A DNA stretch of 64,000 nt from Paenibacillus massiliensis 2301065 = DSM 16942 (GCF_000377505.1 NZ_KB898194.1:62001-126000); one strand, 5' to 3'; counted from the stretch's first letter, positions 42,443-51,711 are shown. Made by a program: numbers and translations. The notes: generated from the sequence alone by a model not told the origin.

Positions 42443-43225
42443 ATGACCCGTAATAAAGTTGAAATCTGCGGTGTGGATACAGCCAAGCTGCCTGTACTGA
42501 CGAATGTGGAAATGCGCGAATTATTCACAGCTCTACAGCAACACAATGAACGCTCGGCCAGGGAAAAGCTGGTTAACGGGAACCTGAGGCTCGTCCTCAG
42601 CGTCATCCAGCGCTTCAACAACCGGGGAGAATATGTGGATGATCTGTTCCAGGTTGGCTGTATTGGGCTGATGAAAGCTATAGATAATTTCGACTTATCC
42701 CAGAATGTAAAATTCTCGACCTACGCTGTGCCTATGATTATTGGAGAGATTCGGCGTTATCTGCGTGACAACAACCCGATCCGGGTATCTCGTTCCCTGC
42801 GAGACATTGCCTACAAGGCACTTCAGGTCAGGGATAACCTGACGACTGTGAATTCCAGAGAGCCGACGATCTTTGAGATCTCCGAGGTGCTCAATGTTCC
42901 AAAGGAGGATGTAGTCTTCGCGCTGGATGCCATACAGGACCCTGTATCCCTGTTTGAGCCGATCTATCACGACGGCGGTGATCCTATCTATGTGATGGAC
43001 CAGATCAGCGATGACAAGAACAAGGATGTATCCTGGATTGAGGAGATTGCCTTGCGTGAGGCGATGCAACGGCTGGGCCAGCGTGAGAAAATGATATTGT
43101 CCATGCGCTTTTTTGAAGGGAAGACGCAAATGGAGGTGGCTGATGAAATCGGCATCTCCCAGGCCCAGGTATCCAGACTTGAGAAGTCGGCAATCCAGCA
43201 AATGCAGAAGCATGTGAAATCCTAA
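42443..43225 (+). CDS. sigG: RNA polymerase sigma-G factor
   Basis: 260 aa. Late forespore sigma factor. MTRNKVEICGVDTAKLPVL is the conserved SigG N-terminus; region 2 (NLRLVLSVIQRFNNRGEYVDDLFQVG), region 3 and region 4 (ISQAQVSRLEKSAI) are complete. ATG follows GGGAGGT. About 140 bases separate it from sigE, room for a forespore promoter. Followed by a strong terminator. Confidence 0.96.
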   Translation: MTRNKVEICGVDTAKLPVLTNVEMRELFTALQQHNERSAREKLVNGNLRLVLSVIQRFNNRGEYVDDLFQVGCIGLMKAIDNFDLSQNVKFSTYAVPMIIGEIRRYLRDNNPIRVSRSLRDIAYKALQVRDNLTTVNSREPTIFEISEVLNVPKEDVVFALDAIQDPVSLFEPIYHDGGDPIYVMDQISDDKNKDVSWIEEIALREAMQRLGQREKMILSMRFFEGKTQMEVADEIGISQAQVSRLEKSAIQQMQKHVKS

Positions 43226-43228
43226 ATA

Positions 43229-43258
43229 AAATGGCTTCCATCTCAAATGGCTTCCATC
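43229..43258 (+). repeat. Short tandem direct repeat after sigG
   Basis: AAATGGCTTCCATC occurs at 43229-43242 and again at 43245-43258, just before the terminator. It probably arose by local duplication. Confidence 0.8.
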
Positions 43259-43259
43259 A

Positions 43260-43303
43260 GGGCATTCTTCAAGATCGGGAATCTTGAAGGATGCCCTTTT
43301 CAT
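43260..43303 (+). terminator. Terminator after sigG
   Basis: GGGCATTCTTCAAGAT pairs with ATCTTGAAGGATGCCC around CGGGA, followed by TTTT. Confidence 0.92.
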
Positions 43304-43417
43304 CTTGAAAGCTGATGGACTGCTACATTAAATTTAGTGGGACAGGACATTTTTACATTCTCCCTCATATACTTGCAAAGTAAAGGATGTGAGGCTGTGG
43401 ATGAAATGAGGACTGTC

Positions 43418-43735
43418 ATGCGAACGATTAAAATATCCGAATTTCAGACGAAGGACGTCATTAATGTCATGGATGGCAGGCGGCTGGGGCAGCTTGGCGA
43501 TCTTGAGGTGGATTTGGAATACGGACGTATTGAGGCGATTACTGTACCAGCAGCGGGTGTGTTCAAAGGCTGGTTCGGTGGAGGGAGCGAGCTGGTCATT
43601 CCGTGGCAGCATATTGTCAAGATCGGGACGGATGTCATCCTGGTGCGACTGGAGGAGCTTGCAGAGGTTCAGACGGAGAGACGGCGTACACCCCAAGGGG
43701 ACTATGTGGAACGATGGGAACGCAAAGGTACGTAG
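43418..43735 (+). CDS. ylmC: YlmC/YmxH-family PRC-barrel protein
   Basis: 105 aa if started at ATG 43418 (GAGG six bases upstream, N-terminus MRTIKISEFQTKDVINV as in YlmC); ATG 43406 or GTG 43397 would add 4 or 7 residues. PRC-barrel fold with GRRLGQLGDLEVDLEYGRIEAI and VIPWQHIVKIGTDVILVRL. The family occurs in spore formers; function is unclear. Position after sigG is as in Bacillus, with ylmA absent. The C-terminal tail is longer than in B. subtilis YlmC. Confidence 0.82.
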   Translation: MRTIKISEFQTKDVINVMDGRRLGQLGDLEVDLEYGRIEAITVPAAGVFKGWFGGGSELVIPWQHIVKIGTDVILVRLEELAEVQTERRRTPQGDYVERWERKGT

Positions 43736-43784
43736 AGACACCCGGAGCTGATTTTGGTACACTGGGCTGTAGAGGTGAAATGAA

Positions 43785-44669
43785 TTGGAACCATTTGTGA
43801 TTGAAGAATGGACAGGAGCAACGAGCGGAGGCGAACTTTCGTCAGGTCCCGTACCGCGCTTAATGAATCTTGAGGCTTGGCGGGCACAGGATGCACGGCT
43901 GCAGGCTGGATTCACGACACGGAGCGGGGGAACCAGCAGACCGCCTTACTATAGCCTGAACTGTGCTTATCATGTGGGAGACGATCCTGTAGCTGTGCTT
44001 AATAATCGTATACAGCTTGCAGGTCGTCTTGGCTTTGAACCAGAGGCCTGGACATGTGGCGAGCAAGTGCACGGAACCAGCATTGCTGTCGTGACAGCTG
44101 AGGATAAGGGCAAGGGCTTCCGGGATCGTGCTTCTGCTTTTGCAGATACTGATGGAATGATTACGAACGTACCAGGTGTGCTACTGACCTCTTTTTATGC
44201 TGACTGTGTCCCATTGTATTTCTGGGACCCCGTAGAACAAGTCGTAGGTCTGGCGCATGCAGGCTGGAAGGGCACAGTCGGTCAGATCGCATTGCGCATG
44301 ATTACAGCTATGGAAGAGCAATACGGCACATCGAGAGCCGATCTGCGCGCAGCAATTGGACCTTCCATTGGCTCATGCTGCTATGAGGTAGATGAGCATG
44401 TGATGCGTCATATACGGGTTTTGGAGGAAGAATCCGGGGGTAATGGTTCATGGAACCAGAAGGTGTATTACCCCACTGATGCGGGAAAAACGATGCTTGA
44501 CTTGAAACAATGCAATCGACAGATTATGATGAAAGCAGGAATATTGGCGTCTAATATCGAATGTACTACTTTATGCACCAGCTGCAGGAACGATTTGTTT
44601 TTCTCTTATCGCAAGGAGAACGGCATGACGGGAAGGATGGCTAGCTGGATAGGCTTTGAAGAGAGGTGA
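43785..44669 (+). CDS. pgeF: Peptidoglycan editing factor / purine nucleoside phosphorylase YlmD
   Basis: 294 aa from TTG 43785 (AGAGGTGAA upstream). DUF152/laccase-domain family: GEQVHGTSIAVV near 88, LTSFYADCVPLYFWDP near 135-150, and AHAGWKGTVGQIA near 160, supplying the His/Cys metal ligands. Members have been described as multicopper polyphenol oxidases, as adenosine deaminase/purine nucleoside phosphorylases and, in E. coli, as correcting mis-added L-Ser in muropeptides. Which holds here is unknown. First of the tight ylmD-ylmE-sepF-ylmG-ylmH run. Confidence 0.9.
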   Translation: MEPFVIEEWTGATSGGELSSGPVPRLMNLEAWRAQDARLQAGFTTRSGGTSRPPYYSLNCAYHVGDDPVAVLNNRIQLAGRLGFEPEAWTCGEQVHGTSIAVVTAEDKGKGFRDRASAFADTDGMITNVPGVLLTSFYADCVPLYFWDPVEQVVGLAHAGWKGTVGQIALRMITAMEEQYGTSRADLRAAIGPSIGSCCYEVDEHVMRHIRVLEEESGGNGSWNQKVYYPTDAGKTMLDLKQCNRQIMMKAGILASNIECTTLCTSCRNDLFFSYRKENGMTGRMASWIGFEER

Positions 44670-44677
44670 ACCTTCCT

Positions 44678-45367
44678 GTGTCCTTGGAAGACAGAATAAA
44701 GGATGTCCAGACCCGAATCGGCGAGGCTTGTAGTCGGAGCGGCCGAGCCAGTCATGATGTGAATGTGATTGCTGTCACGAAATATGTGGCTGTCCCAGCC
44801 ATGTCTGCTGTTCTGGACAGTGGGCTTGTGCATGTCGGTGAGAATCGCTGGCAGAACGCTGCTGAGAAGTGGGAGCAGCTTGGCGAACGGGGAATATGGC
44901 ATTTTATAGGCCATTTACAGACGAATAAGGTTAAGGATATTGTGAATAAATTCAAGTATATTCACTCTCTTGATCGAATATCACTTGCTCAGGAGCTCGA
45001 ACGCAGAGCTTCAGGATTGGACATGCAGATTCAAGCCTTTCTGCAGGTGAACATATCGGGCGAGGAGAGCAAGTACGGATTGGCACCGGAAGCGGTACAG
45101 CCCTTCCTGAAGGATATAGCCCACCTCAAGCATGTGAAGGTGATTGGGCTGATGACGATGGCTCCGCATGAGGAGGACCCCGAACAGACCCGTCCGGTCT
45201 TTCGCGGGCTGCGTGAGCTTAGGGATGAGCTGAACGGACAAGCCTTGACTTCCGAGCCTTTGACTGAATTATCCATGGGCATGTCCAATGATTTTGAAGT
45301 GGCCGTTGAGGAAGGTGCGACCTGGCTGCGTCTGGGATCTGTCCTGGTAGGAAAAGAGGAGGGCTAG
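44678..45367 (+). CDS. ylmE: PLP homeostasis protein (YggS/PLPBP family)
   Basis: 229 aa from GTG 44678, preferred to GTG 44666 because AGAGGTGA sits eight bases upstream. Single-domain PLP-binding TIM barrel like the N-terminus of alanine racemase. Lys in AVTKYVAV near 36 should hold PLP; HFIGHLQTNKVKDI near 78 and GLMTMAP near 160 are conserved. No enzymatic activity is known; the family balances B6 vitamers and amino acid pools. Next to sepF as in most Firmicutes. Confidence 0.92.
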   Translation: MSLEDRIKDVQTRIGEACSRSGRASHDVNVIAVTKYVAVPAMSAVLDSGLVHVGENRWQNAAEKWEQLGERGIWHFIGHLQTNKVKDIVNKFKYIHSLDRISLAQELERRASGLDMQIQAFLQVNISGEESKYGLAPEAVQPFLKDIAHLKHVKVIGLMTMAPHEEDPEQTRPVFRGLRELRDELNGQALTSEPLTELSMGMSNDFEVAVEEGATWLRLGSVLVGKEEG

Positions 45368-45368
45368 T

Positions 45369-45812
45369 ATGGGCGTAATGAATAAGTTTATGAACTTTCT
45401 GGGCCTGCAGGAGGAAGAGCAGGTTGTTGAGCGGGAAATGCTACAGGAAGAAGAACTTGAAACTCCAGCCTTTGATAAGCGTAAGAACCAAAGAGGAAGC
45501 AATGTAGTCAGTATTCATTCCCAGAAGAATGTGAAGGTTGTCCTTTACGAGCCACGCTCATATGATGAAGCCCAGGAGATTGCCGACCATCTGCGCTCTC
45601 ATCGCTCCGTCGTCGTTAATTTGCAACGTATACGCAAAGATCAGGCTTTGCGGATTATTGATTTTTTGAGCGGTACCGTCTATGCCGTGAACGGTGGTAT
45701 CTCCAAGGTAGGGCATAATATCTTCTTATGCACCCCAGACACGGTGGAAATTCAGGGCTCGATTACTGAAATTTTAGCCGATAGTGAATCTGAACTAGAT
45801 AGGATGAGGTGA
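45369..45812 (+). CDS. sepF: Cell division protein SepF
   Basis: 147 aa. The N-terminal amphipathic helix MGVMNKFMNFLGLQEEE binds membrane, a charged linker follows, and the SepF core (VVLYEPRSYDEAQEIADHL... NGGISKVGHNIFLCTP) occupies about 57-140. It polymerises into arcs that bind the FtsZ C-terminal peptide and anchor the ring. ATG follows GGAGGG. One base separates it from ylmE. Confidence 0.94.
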   Translation: MGVMNKFMNFLGLQEEEQVVEREMLQEEELETPAFDKRKNQRGSNVVSIHSQKNVKVVLYEPRSYDEAQEIADHLRSHRSVVVNLQRIRKDQALRIIDFLSGTVYAVNGGISKVGHNIFLCTPDTVEIQGSITEILADSESELDRMR

Positions 45813-45819
45813 TTGCGTT

Positions 45820-46083
45820 TTGAGTATTGAGATTGTTGTTGGTTTATTGCTTCAAATTTATACTTATATGATTATTGTGTACGTGCTGTTGTCCTGGCTT
45901 CCGAATGCCCGTGAGAGCTTCATTGGGGAATTGCTCGCGAAGCTTGTAGAGCCTTATCTGTCGCCTTTCCGCAGGTTCATTCCTCCGATCTTCGGTATGA
46001 TTGATATTTCGCCGATCATTGCTCTGATTGTGCTGCGTTTTGCTGCTTCAGGCCTGATCTCCGTCCTGCGTTACTTCGTGTAG
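45820..46083 (+). CDS. ylmG: YggT-family membrane protein YlmG
   Basis: 87 aa, two membrane helices (about 3-25 and 62-84). The YggT family signature LLSWLPNARES and VEPYLSPFRRFIPP is present. Its function is not settled; chloroplast and cyanobacterial homologs affect nucleoid or division. Start TTG 45820 with AGGTGA upstream. In the sepF-ylmG-ylmH string. Confidence 0.88.
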   Translation: MSIEIVVGLLLQIYTYMIIVYVLLSWLPNARESFIGELLAKLVEPYLSPFRRFIPPIFGMIDISPIIALIVLRFAASGLISVLRYFV

Positions 46084-46092
46084 GAGGATGTC

Positions 46093-46875
46093 ATGCATAC
46101 GGAGATATATGAGCACTTCCACGCTGATGAGAAGGACTTCATAGATCGAGCTTCGGAGTGGATCGAGCGTGCGAGTGAGCTACATGAGCGCAAGCTTAGC
46201 GAATTCCTTGATCCTCGGCAGGCTTACATACTGAGCACCATCGCATCCAGAAACGGGGATGTACAGGTCCGTCTGGACGGCGGCTACGACGGAGCTGAAC
46301 GACAGCGGGCACTAATCGCCCCGGATTACAGTTATTTAGACGATGAGGATATGGGAGTCGTAGTGCTCTCCATCTCATCAGATGACAAGAAGCTGTCCGA
46401 GCTGGAGCATGGTGATTATATGGGTGCCATTCTTGGCCTTGGCATTAAGCGGGGCAAGATTGGCGATTTTCATGTCCGGGATGAAGGCTGTCATGTATTG
46501 ATGACATCGGATATCAGTTCATTCATTACATCCCATCTAGGGCAAGTCCACCGGGTACAGGTTCGAACAGAGCTGCTTCCTCTTGATCAGTTGATCAAGA
46601 CAGAGACCGCCTATGAGACCATGGACCTTACGGTGGCCTCTTTACGTCTGGACGGAATTGTGAGTGATGTGTACCGCCTGAGCCGTAGTAAGGTACTGGC
46701 ACCAATCCGCGCTGGACGCTGTCGGGTGAACTGGAAGCAGGAGGAGAATCCTTCCTGTATGCTGAAGGCTGGAGATGTGGTATCCTTTCATGGATTTGGT
46801 CGATTCAGGCTGCTGGAGACAGATGGTGTCACCAAAAAAGGCAGAATGCGTGTGAAAATCGGGAAATTTGTATAA
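46093..46875 (+). CDS. ylmH: S4-domain RNA-binding protein YlmH
   Basis: 260 aa. YlmH core (RQAYILSTIASRNGDVQVRLDGGYDGAERQRALIAP near 45-80) followed by a C-terminal S4 domain (about 180-250, LRLDGIVSDVYRLSRSK). Homologs in Firmicutes bind ribosomes and have been linked to rescue of peptidyl-tRNA on obstructed 50S subunits. ATG has TAGGAGG upstream. Last gene of the tight ylm group. Confidence 0.9.
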   Translation: MHTEIYEHFHADEKDFIDRASEWIERASELHERKLSEFLDPRQAYILSTIASRNGDVQVRLDGGYDGAERQRALIAPDYSYLDDEDMGVVVLSISSDDKKLSELEHGDYMGAILGLGIKRGKIGDFHVRDEGCHVLMTSDISSFITSHLGQVHRVQVRTELLPLDQLIKTETAYETMDLTVASLRLDGIVSDVYRLSRSKVLAPIRAGRCRVNWKQEENPSCMLKAGDVVSFHGFGRFRLLETDGVTKKGRMRVKIGKFV

Positions 46876-46924
46876 ATCATTGCAGGATTCTCGAACACTG
46901 TGTCGAATTGATTAAGCTAACAAG

Positions 46925-46952
46925 TTGGCACGAATTTTCCGATGCATACAGT
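46925..46952 (+). promoter_or_regulatory. Possible promoter of divIVA
   Basis: TTGGCA (46925-46930), 16 bases, TACAGT (46947-46952). It lies about 110 bases before the divIVA start. The -10 is weak. Confidence 0.4.
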
Positions 46953-47063
46953 AGAGTGTAGGAAGGCAGGAATGCACGGGCGCATGACAGTCCGCATTGT
47001 ATGGCGTCTTACGACTAATCTTCTGGCATGCCCAAGAAGACAAATTCACAGGAGGTGGACATC

Positions 47064-47573
47064 ATGCCATTATCACCATTGGACATACATAACAAGGAGT
47101 TTGCCCGTCGACTTCGCGGCTATGATGAGGACCAGGTTAATGAATTCCTGGATCAGGTGGTCAAAGACTATGATATCGTGCTTCGCGAGAATAAGGAGCT
47201 CAGAAACGAGTTACTGTCCATTCAGGAGAAGCTGGATCATTTTGCGAATATTGAAGAGACGCTGAGCAAGACGATTATCGTAGCTCAGGAAGCAGCAGAC
47301 GAGGTCAAGAACAACGCGAAGAAGGAAGCGCAGCTCATCGTGAAGGAAGCGGAGAAGAACGCTGACCGGATCGTGAACGACGCACTCGCGAAATCACGCA
47401 AGATTGCACTTGAAGTCGAGGAGCTCAAGAAGCAGGCTTCGATCTATCGTGCCAGATTCCGTACACTGGTGGAGGCTCAGCTCGACCTGCTCAGCCAGGA
47501 CGGTTGGGAAGCTCTGGAGAATCGTGAACGTGAAGTTCTTGATCGCGAGCGTGAGATGAAGGAGATTTACTGA
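47064..47573 (+). CDS. divIVA: Cell division/polarity protein DivIVA
   Basis: 169 aa from ATG 47064 (CAGGAGGTGG upstream); a longer in-frame start at 47028 would add 12 unconserved residues. The N-terminal membrane-curvature domain MPLSPLDIHNKEFARRLRGY is followed by two coiled-coil stretches (about 30-65 and 70-140). It recruits Min proteins and anchors the chromosome origin at poles during sporulation in Bacillus. Confidence 0.95.
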   Translation: MPLSPLDIHNKEFARRLRGYDEDQVNEFLDQVVKDYDIVLRENKELRNELLSIQEKLDHFANIEETLSKTIIVAQEAADEVKNNAKKEAQLIVKEAEKNADRIVNDALAKSRKIALEVEELKKQASIYRARFRTLVEAQLDLLSQDGWEALENREREVLDREREMKEIY

Positions 47574-47593
47574 TTTCTCCATTCGTCGTGCGG

Positions 47594-47622
47594 TTGACTT
47601 TTGCTGGTAATCAGAGTATATT
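47594..47622 (+). promoter_or_regulatory. Sigma-A promoter of ileS
   Basis: TTGACT (47594-47599), exactly 17 bases, TATATT (47617-47622). It lies at the right place to start the T-box leader. Confidence 0.8.
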
Positions 47623-47629
47623 ATCTGCA

Positions 47630-47975
47630 TTGCGACATATTTGTAGCACAACTGTATCACAAACGATAAATTCCAAGACGGGAATCAGTACGTCATGAGC
47701 TTGTTCAGCAGAGAGTTGGCATTTCGGTGCAAGCCAACGTTCAAGGCATGATCGAATATCCTCCCCGAGAAGTGAGCTGAAGCGCGTTATGCGTGTGTAA
47801 GCGGTCACCGTATGCCATACGTTATCATGTGGCTCCCTGCTGAAGGCGGGGATTAGAGAGCCGGTTTGATCTGTTTACTCATCATTCTATAGAATAGAGT
47901 GAAGTGACAGATGCCGGAATCAGGGTGGTAACGCGAGCAGAGCCTCGTCCCTTTATGGGGCGAGGCTTTTTGGTG
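47630..47975 (+). ncRNA. T-box leader of ileS (isoleucine-responsive)
   Basis: The leader contains AGAGAGTTGGC (near 47710), a predicted specifier ATC (47758-47760, isoleucine codon) in GAATATCCTCC, the AGTGAGCTGAAGCGCG stretch, and the T-box AGGGTGGTAACGCG (47922-47935). A terminator follows (GCCTCG...CGAGGC plus TTTTT, 47941-47972). Uncharged tRNA-Ile should pair through the T-box bulge and prevent termination. The T-box reads GGTAACGCG rather than the usual GGNACCGCG, a one-base variant. Confidence 0.9.
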
Positions 47976-48023
47976 TTGTTTTTTGGACTCACCAGAGTGT
48001 GATTTGAAGATGAAAGGAAGAAG

Positions 48024-51000
48024 ATGAGGATGCAACGAGTAGATATCAAGGAAAAGGCCAGAACACGCGATCTGCGCGTGCTCGACAAGTGGAAGCAGGA
48101 GGATATTTTCCGTAAGTCGATCAGCAATCGGGAAGGAAAGCCGAACTTCGTATTCTACGAAGGACCTCCTACAGCAAACGGCAAGCCACATATCGGACAC
48201 GTATTGGGCCGCGTCATCAAGGACTTCATTGGTCGTTACCAGACAATGAAGGGCTATCGTGTCGTGCGTAAAGCAGGCTGGGACACTCATGGACTGCCTG
48301 TTGAGTTGGGCGTGCAAAAGGAACTGGGCATCTCTCACAAGCATGAGATCGAGGAATACGGTGTCGAAAAGTTCGTAGAGAAATGTAAGGCAAGTGTCTT
48401 CGTATATGAGCAGCAATGGCGTGACTTGACGGAAGCCATCGGCTACTGGACGGATCTGGATAATCCATATGTAACATTGGAGAACGATTACATTGAAAGT
48501 GTCTGGAACATTCTGGCTACAGTCCATGACAAAGGATTGCTATATCGCGGTCATCGCGTAAGTCCTTACTGTCCTAGCTGCCAGACGACCCTAAGCTCCC
48601 ACGAAGTGGCACAGGGCTACAAAGACGTCAAGGATCTCAGTGCCACGGCGAAGTTCAAGCTTCATGAGAGCGGTGAGTATGTACTGGCCTGGACGACTAC
48701 ACCATGGACACTCCCGGGTCACGTTGCTCTCGCTGTGAATCCTGATATGGAATATGCACGAGTGAAGCAAGAGGATGGAGTGTACATCGTTGCGAAGAAT
48801 CTCGTGGAGAAGGTAATTAACGGGGAGTATGAGTTGCTTGGCACACTCAAGGGCTCGGAGCTCGTGGGTCAGACCTACACACCACCATTCAACTATGTAG
48901 ATGTGACGGGTGGAAGTACAATCCTGGGCGCCTCCTTCGTTACGGATTCGAGCGGTACAGGTGTCGTTCATATGGCACCAGCGCATGGTGAGGATGACTA
49001 TCGTGTTATTCGTGAGCACGGAATTGGCTTCGTCAATGTGGTTAACCTCCAGGGCTGCTACACAGAGCAAGTCACTGAGTTGGCAGGTCGCTTCGTGAAG
49101 GATTGCGATATTGATATCTTGCGCATGCTGACAGATAAGGGGCTGCTCTATAGCAAGGAAAAATATGAGCATAGCTATCCGTTCTGCTGGCGTTGTGATA
49201 CACCGCTCTTGTATTACGCCATGGACAGCTGGTTCATCCAGACGACAGCCATCAAGGAGCAACTCATTGCGAACAACAATGAGGTGGATTGGTATCCGGG
49301 TCACATCCGTCAAGGGCGCTTCGGTAAGTTCCTGGAGGAGCTTGTGGACTGGAACATTAGCCGTAACCGTTATTGGGGGACGCCGCTGAATATCTGGAAA
49401 TGTGAGGAGACCGGTGAAGAATTCGCGCCGCACAGCATCGCAGAGCTTCGGGAGCGGGCGATTGGCGACGTCCCTGAGGATATCGAGCTGCACAAGCCAT
49501 TTGTAGATGAGATCAAGGTACGCAGCTCCTGCGGCAAATACGTGATGACACGTACACCAGAAGTCATTGACGTCTGGTTCGATAGTGGCTCGATGCCATT
49601 CGCGCAGCAGCATTATCCGTTCGAAAATCAAGAGGTATTCGAGCAGCAATTCCCAGCAGATATGATCTGCGAAGGAATTGACCAGACTCGCGGCTGGTTC
49701 TATAGTCTGCTGGCGGTATCCACACTCCTGACAGGTAAATCCCCTTACAAGGCTGTTATGGCGACTGGCCATGTACTGGATGAGCAAGGACAGAAGATGT
49801 CCAAGTCCAAAGGAAATGTAATTGATCCTTGGGAGATCATTGAGGAATTCGGAACGGATGCTTTCCGTTGGGCGATGCTGGCGGATAGCGCTCCTTGGAA
49901 CAGCAAACGTTTCTCCAAGGGAATTGTTGGTGAGGCGAAGTCCAAGATGGTGGACACACTCGTCAATACCCATGCGTTCTTGACATTGTATGCGACGATT
50001 GATGGGTTCAACCCAGCAGAGCATCCATTCAAGCTGTCTGCCCACAAGCTGGATCGCTGGATTCTGTCGAGACTGAACAGCTTGATTGTGCAGGTCGATA
50101 AGGCGCTAGCTGTGAACGACTTCCTGAATTCCTCAAAAGCCATTGAGGGCTTCGTGGATGAGCTCAGCAACTGGTATATTCGTCGTTCCCGAGATCGCTT
50201 CTGGGGTAGTGGCCTGACAGAGGATAAGCTGGATGCTTATCGTACTTTGACTGAGGTATTGCTGACGACCTCGAAGCTGATTGCGCCGTTCATGCCGATG
50301 ATTGCAGAAGATATCTATTTGAATCTGAGCGGTGGGGAAAGCGTGCATCTGGAGGATTATCCTGCAGCCAACGAGCAGCTGATCGATCTGGAGCTGGAAC
50401 GGGACATGGAGACGGCACGCCGTGTGGTTGAACTCGCTCGGAACGTGCGTAACGAGACTGGCTTCAAGACCCGTCAGCCACTATCTGAGCTGATTGTATC
50501 TCTGGATAATGATTTCCATCTGGCGGATTATGAGGAGATCATCAAGGATGAGATCAATGTGAAGCAGATTCGTACGGAGACAGATGACAGCGGGTTCGTT
50601 GATTTCACACTCAAGCTTAATCTCAAGGTAGCAGGCAAGAAATACGGCAAGAACGTTGGCTTCCTGCAAAATCATTTCAAGGGCATGTCTGCATCCGAGA
50701 CTCGTACGGTAGTGGAGCAGGGCCTGTTGAATATCGTATCTCCAGATGGTGAGGAGCTGCAGGTGACTGCTGAGGAGCTGCTGGTGGAGAAGAAAGCGAA
50801 GGAAGGCTTTGCATCGGCTTCTGGCTATGGCCTGACAGTAGCGCTCAATACGGATATTACGCCTGAGCTGGAGCAAGAGGGCTGGGTTCGTGAGGTAGTT
50901 CGTGCCGTGCAGGATTACCGCAAGAAGCTGGATCTGCCGATCGAGAAATATGTAGCTCTGACGCTGGATGTCGATGATGAACTGCGTACAGCGATCATGG

Positions 51001-51119
51001 CCTTTGATGCCGTATTGCGCGAGAACGTACTGGTTACAGATGTGCAATTTGGTCATGCTGAGCCGATGGAGCGCGTTGAGGCGGGCGACAAAACATTCGG
51101 CGTTCACATTGCTGAATAA
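48024..51119 (+). CDS. ileS: Isoleucyl-tRNA synthetase, long (IleRS2/eukaryote-like) type
   Basis: 1031 aa. Class I synthetase charging tRNA-Ile. HIGH motif in PPTANGKPHIGHVLGR near 55-58, editing domain about 190-400, KMSKS in GQKMSKSKGN near 591, anticodon-binding domain, and a long C-terminal extension without the Cys-rich zinc finger of B. subtilis IleS (921 aa). Length and N-terminal sequence match the eukaryote-like class that includes staphylococcal MupA. The active-site HIGH is canonical. ATG 48024 or 48030 (AAAGGAAG upstream). T-box controlled. Confidence 0.95.
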   Translation: MRMQRVDIKEKARTRDLRVLDKWKQEDIFRKSISNREGKPNFVFYEGPPTANGKPHIGHVLGRVIKDFIGRYQTMKGYRVVRKAGWDTHGLPVELGVQKELGISHKHEIEEYGVEKFVEKCKASVFVYEQQWRDLTEAIGYWTDLDNPYVTLENDYIESVWNILATVHDKGLLYRGHRVSPYCPSCQTTLSSHEVAQGYKDVKDLSATAKFKLHESGEYVLAWTTTPWTLPGHVALAVNPDMEYARVKQEDGVYIVAKNLVEKVINGEYELLGTLKGSELVGQTYTPPFNYVDVTGGSTILGASFVTDSSGTGVVHMAPAHGEDDYRVIREHGIGFVNVVNLQGCYTEQVTELAGRFVKDCDIDILRMLTDKGLLYSKEKYEHSYPFCWRCDTPLLYYAMDSWFIQTTAIKEQLIANNNEVDWYPGHIRQGRFGKFLEELVDWNISRNRYWGTPLNIWKCEETGEEFAPHSIAELRERAIGDVPEDIELHKPFVDEIKVRSSCGKYVMTRTPEVIDVWFDSGSMPFAQQHYPFENQEVFEQQFPADMICEGIDQTRGWFYSLLAVSTLLTGKSPYKAVMATGHVLDEQGQKMSKSKGNVIDPWEIIEEFGTDAFRWAMLADSAPWNSKRFSKGIVGEAKSKMVDTLVNTHAFLTLYATIDGFNPAEHPFKLSAHKLDRWILSRLNSLIVQVDKALAVNDFLNSSKAIEGFVDELSNWYIRRSRDRFWGSGLTEDKLDAYRTLTEVLLTTSKLIAPFMPMIAEDIYLNLSGGESVHLEDYPAANEQLIDLELERDMETARRVVELARNVRNETGFKTRQPLSELIVSLDNDFHLADYEEIIKDEINVKQIRTETDDSGFVDFTLKLNLKVAGKKYGKNVGFLQNHFKGMSASETRTVVEQGLLNIVSPDGEELQVTAEELLVEKKAKEGFASASGYGLTVALNTDITPELEQEGWVREVVRAVQDYRKKLDLPIEKYVALTLDVDDELRTAIMAFDAVLRENVLVTDVQFGHAEPMERVEAGDKTFGVHIAE

Positions 51120-51157
51120 TCAAGCATGCATGGGAACACAATATAGGTAATGATTAG

Positions 51158-51204
51158 CAAATCACGAGCCTGAAGCTATGACTTCTAGGCTCGTGATTTG
51201 TTTT
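51158..51204 (+). terminator. Terminator after ileS
   Basis: CAAATCACGAGCCT pairs perfectly with AGGCTCGTGATTTG, followed by TTTT. Confidence 0.92.
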
Positions 51205-51280
51205 AAGTCTGTTTTTAGCTTTGTTTTAGCTTTGTTTGAGGTCAAGAAGCGACTAATGCTGCTATGAAGGAGGTACAGGG

Positions 51281-51628
51281 ATGGCCACTCGGCGTCAGAG
51301 AAAATCCATGAACCGTCATGCACTCCATGTGAAACACGATAAACGAACTGTCACGAAGGCCGTCATCAGGAGTGCGGCTACAAGGATGGAATATGCTCGC
51401 TTAGCCGACTATGCCCTGCTGCTCAATCGTCCTCTGCGTCTGATCTGGTTGAACCTGTTGTCAGGTACCTTCCGAGGCGTCGGCATTGCTATCGGCTTCA
51501 CTTTTTTTGCGGCGACCATTATTTATATACTGCAAGTACTAGGAGCATTGAATCTCCCCATTATCGGGGATTACATTGCAGATATCGTCCGCATCGTACA
51601 GCGGCAGCTGGAGTTGACCAGCTATTAA
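51281..51628 (+). CDS. DUF5665-type small membrane protein
   Basis: 115 aa. Very basic N-terminus, an amphipathic stretch (YARLADYALLLNRPLRLIWLNLLSGTFRGVGIAIGF) that matches the DUF5665 family, and one or two hydrophobic helices (about 68-100). Function unknown; seen across Firmicutes. ATG has AAGGAGGT upstream. Lies between ileS and the converging zinc-finger protein gene. Confidence 0.75.
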   Translation: MATRRQRKSMNRHALHVKHDKRTVTKAVIRSAATRMEYARLADYALLLNRPLRLIWLNLLSGTFRGVGIAIGFTFFAATIIYILQVLGALNLPIIGDYIADIVRIVQRQLELTSY

Positions 51629-51711
51629 CAGCCTTGGGGGTGCATCAAATTACCCCTTTGTGAGTGCACAGCAACGGCCCTATAAGACCTTGAGTATATG
51701 GGTGCAGAATG

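Noticed and set aside
48591..50045. A 484-codon minus-strand open frame within ileS
   Set aside because: It is the shadow of a well-conserved synthetase. The antisense translation is rich in Cys/His/Arg without any recognisable fold.
51634..51659. A GGGGGT/ACCCC hairpin after the DUF5665 gene as a terminator
   Set aside because: The stem is short, the loop is ten bases, and only three T follow, so it is not annotated.
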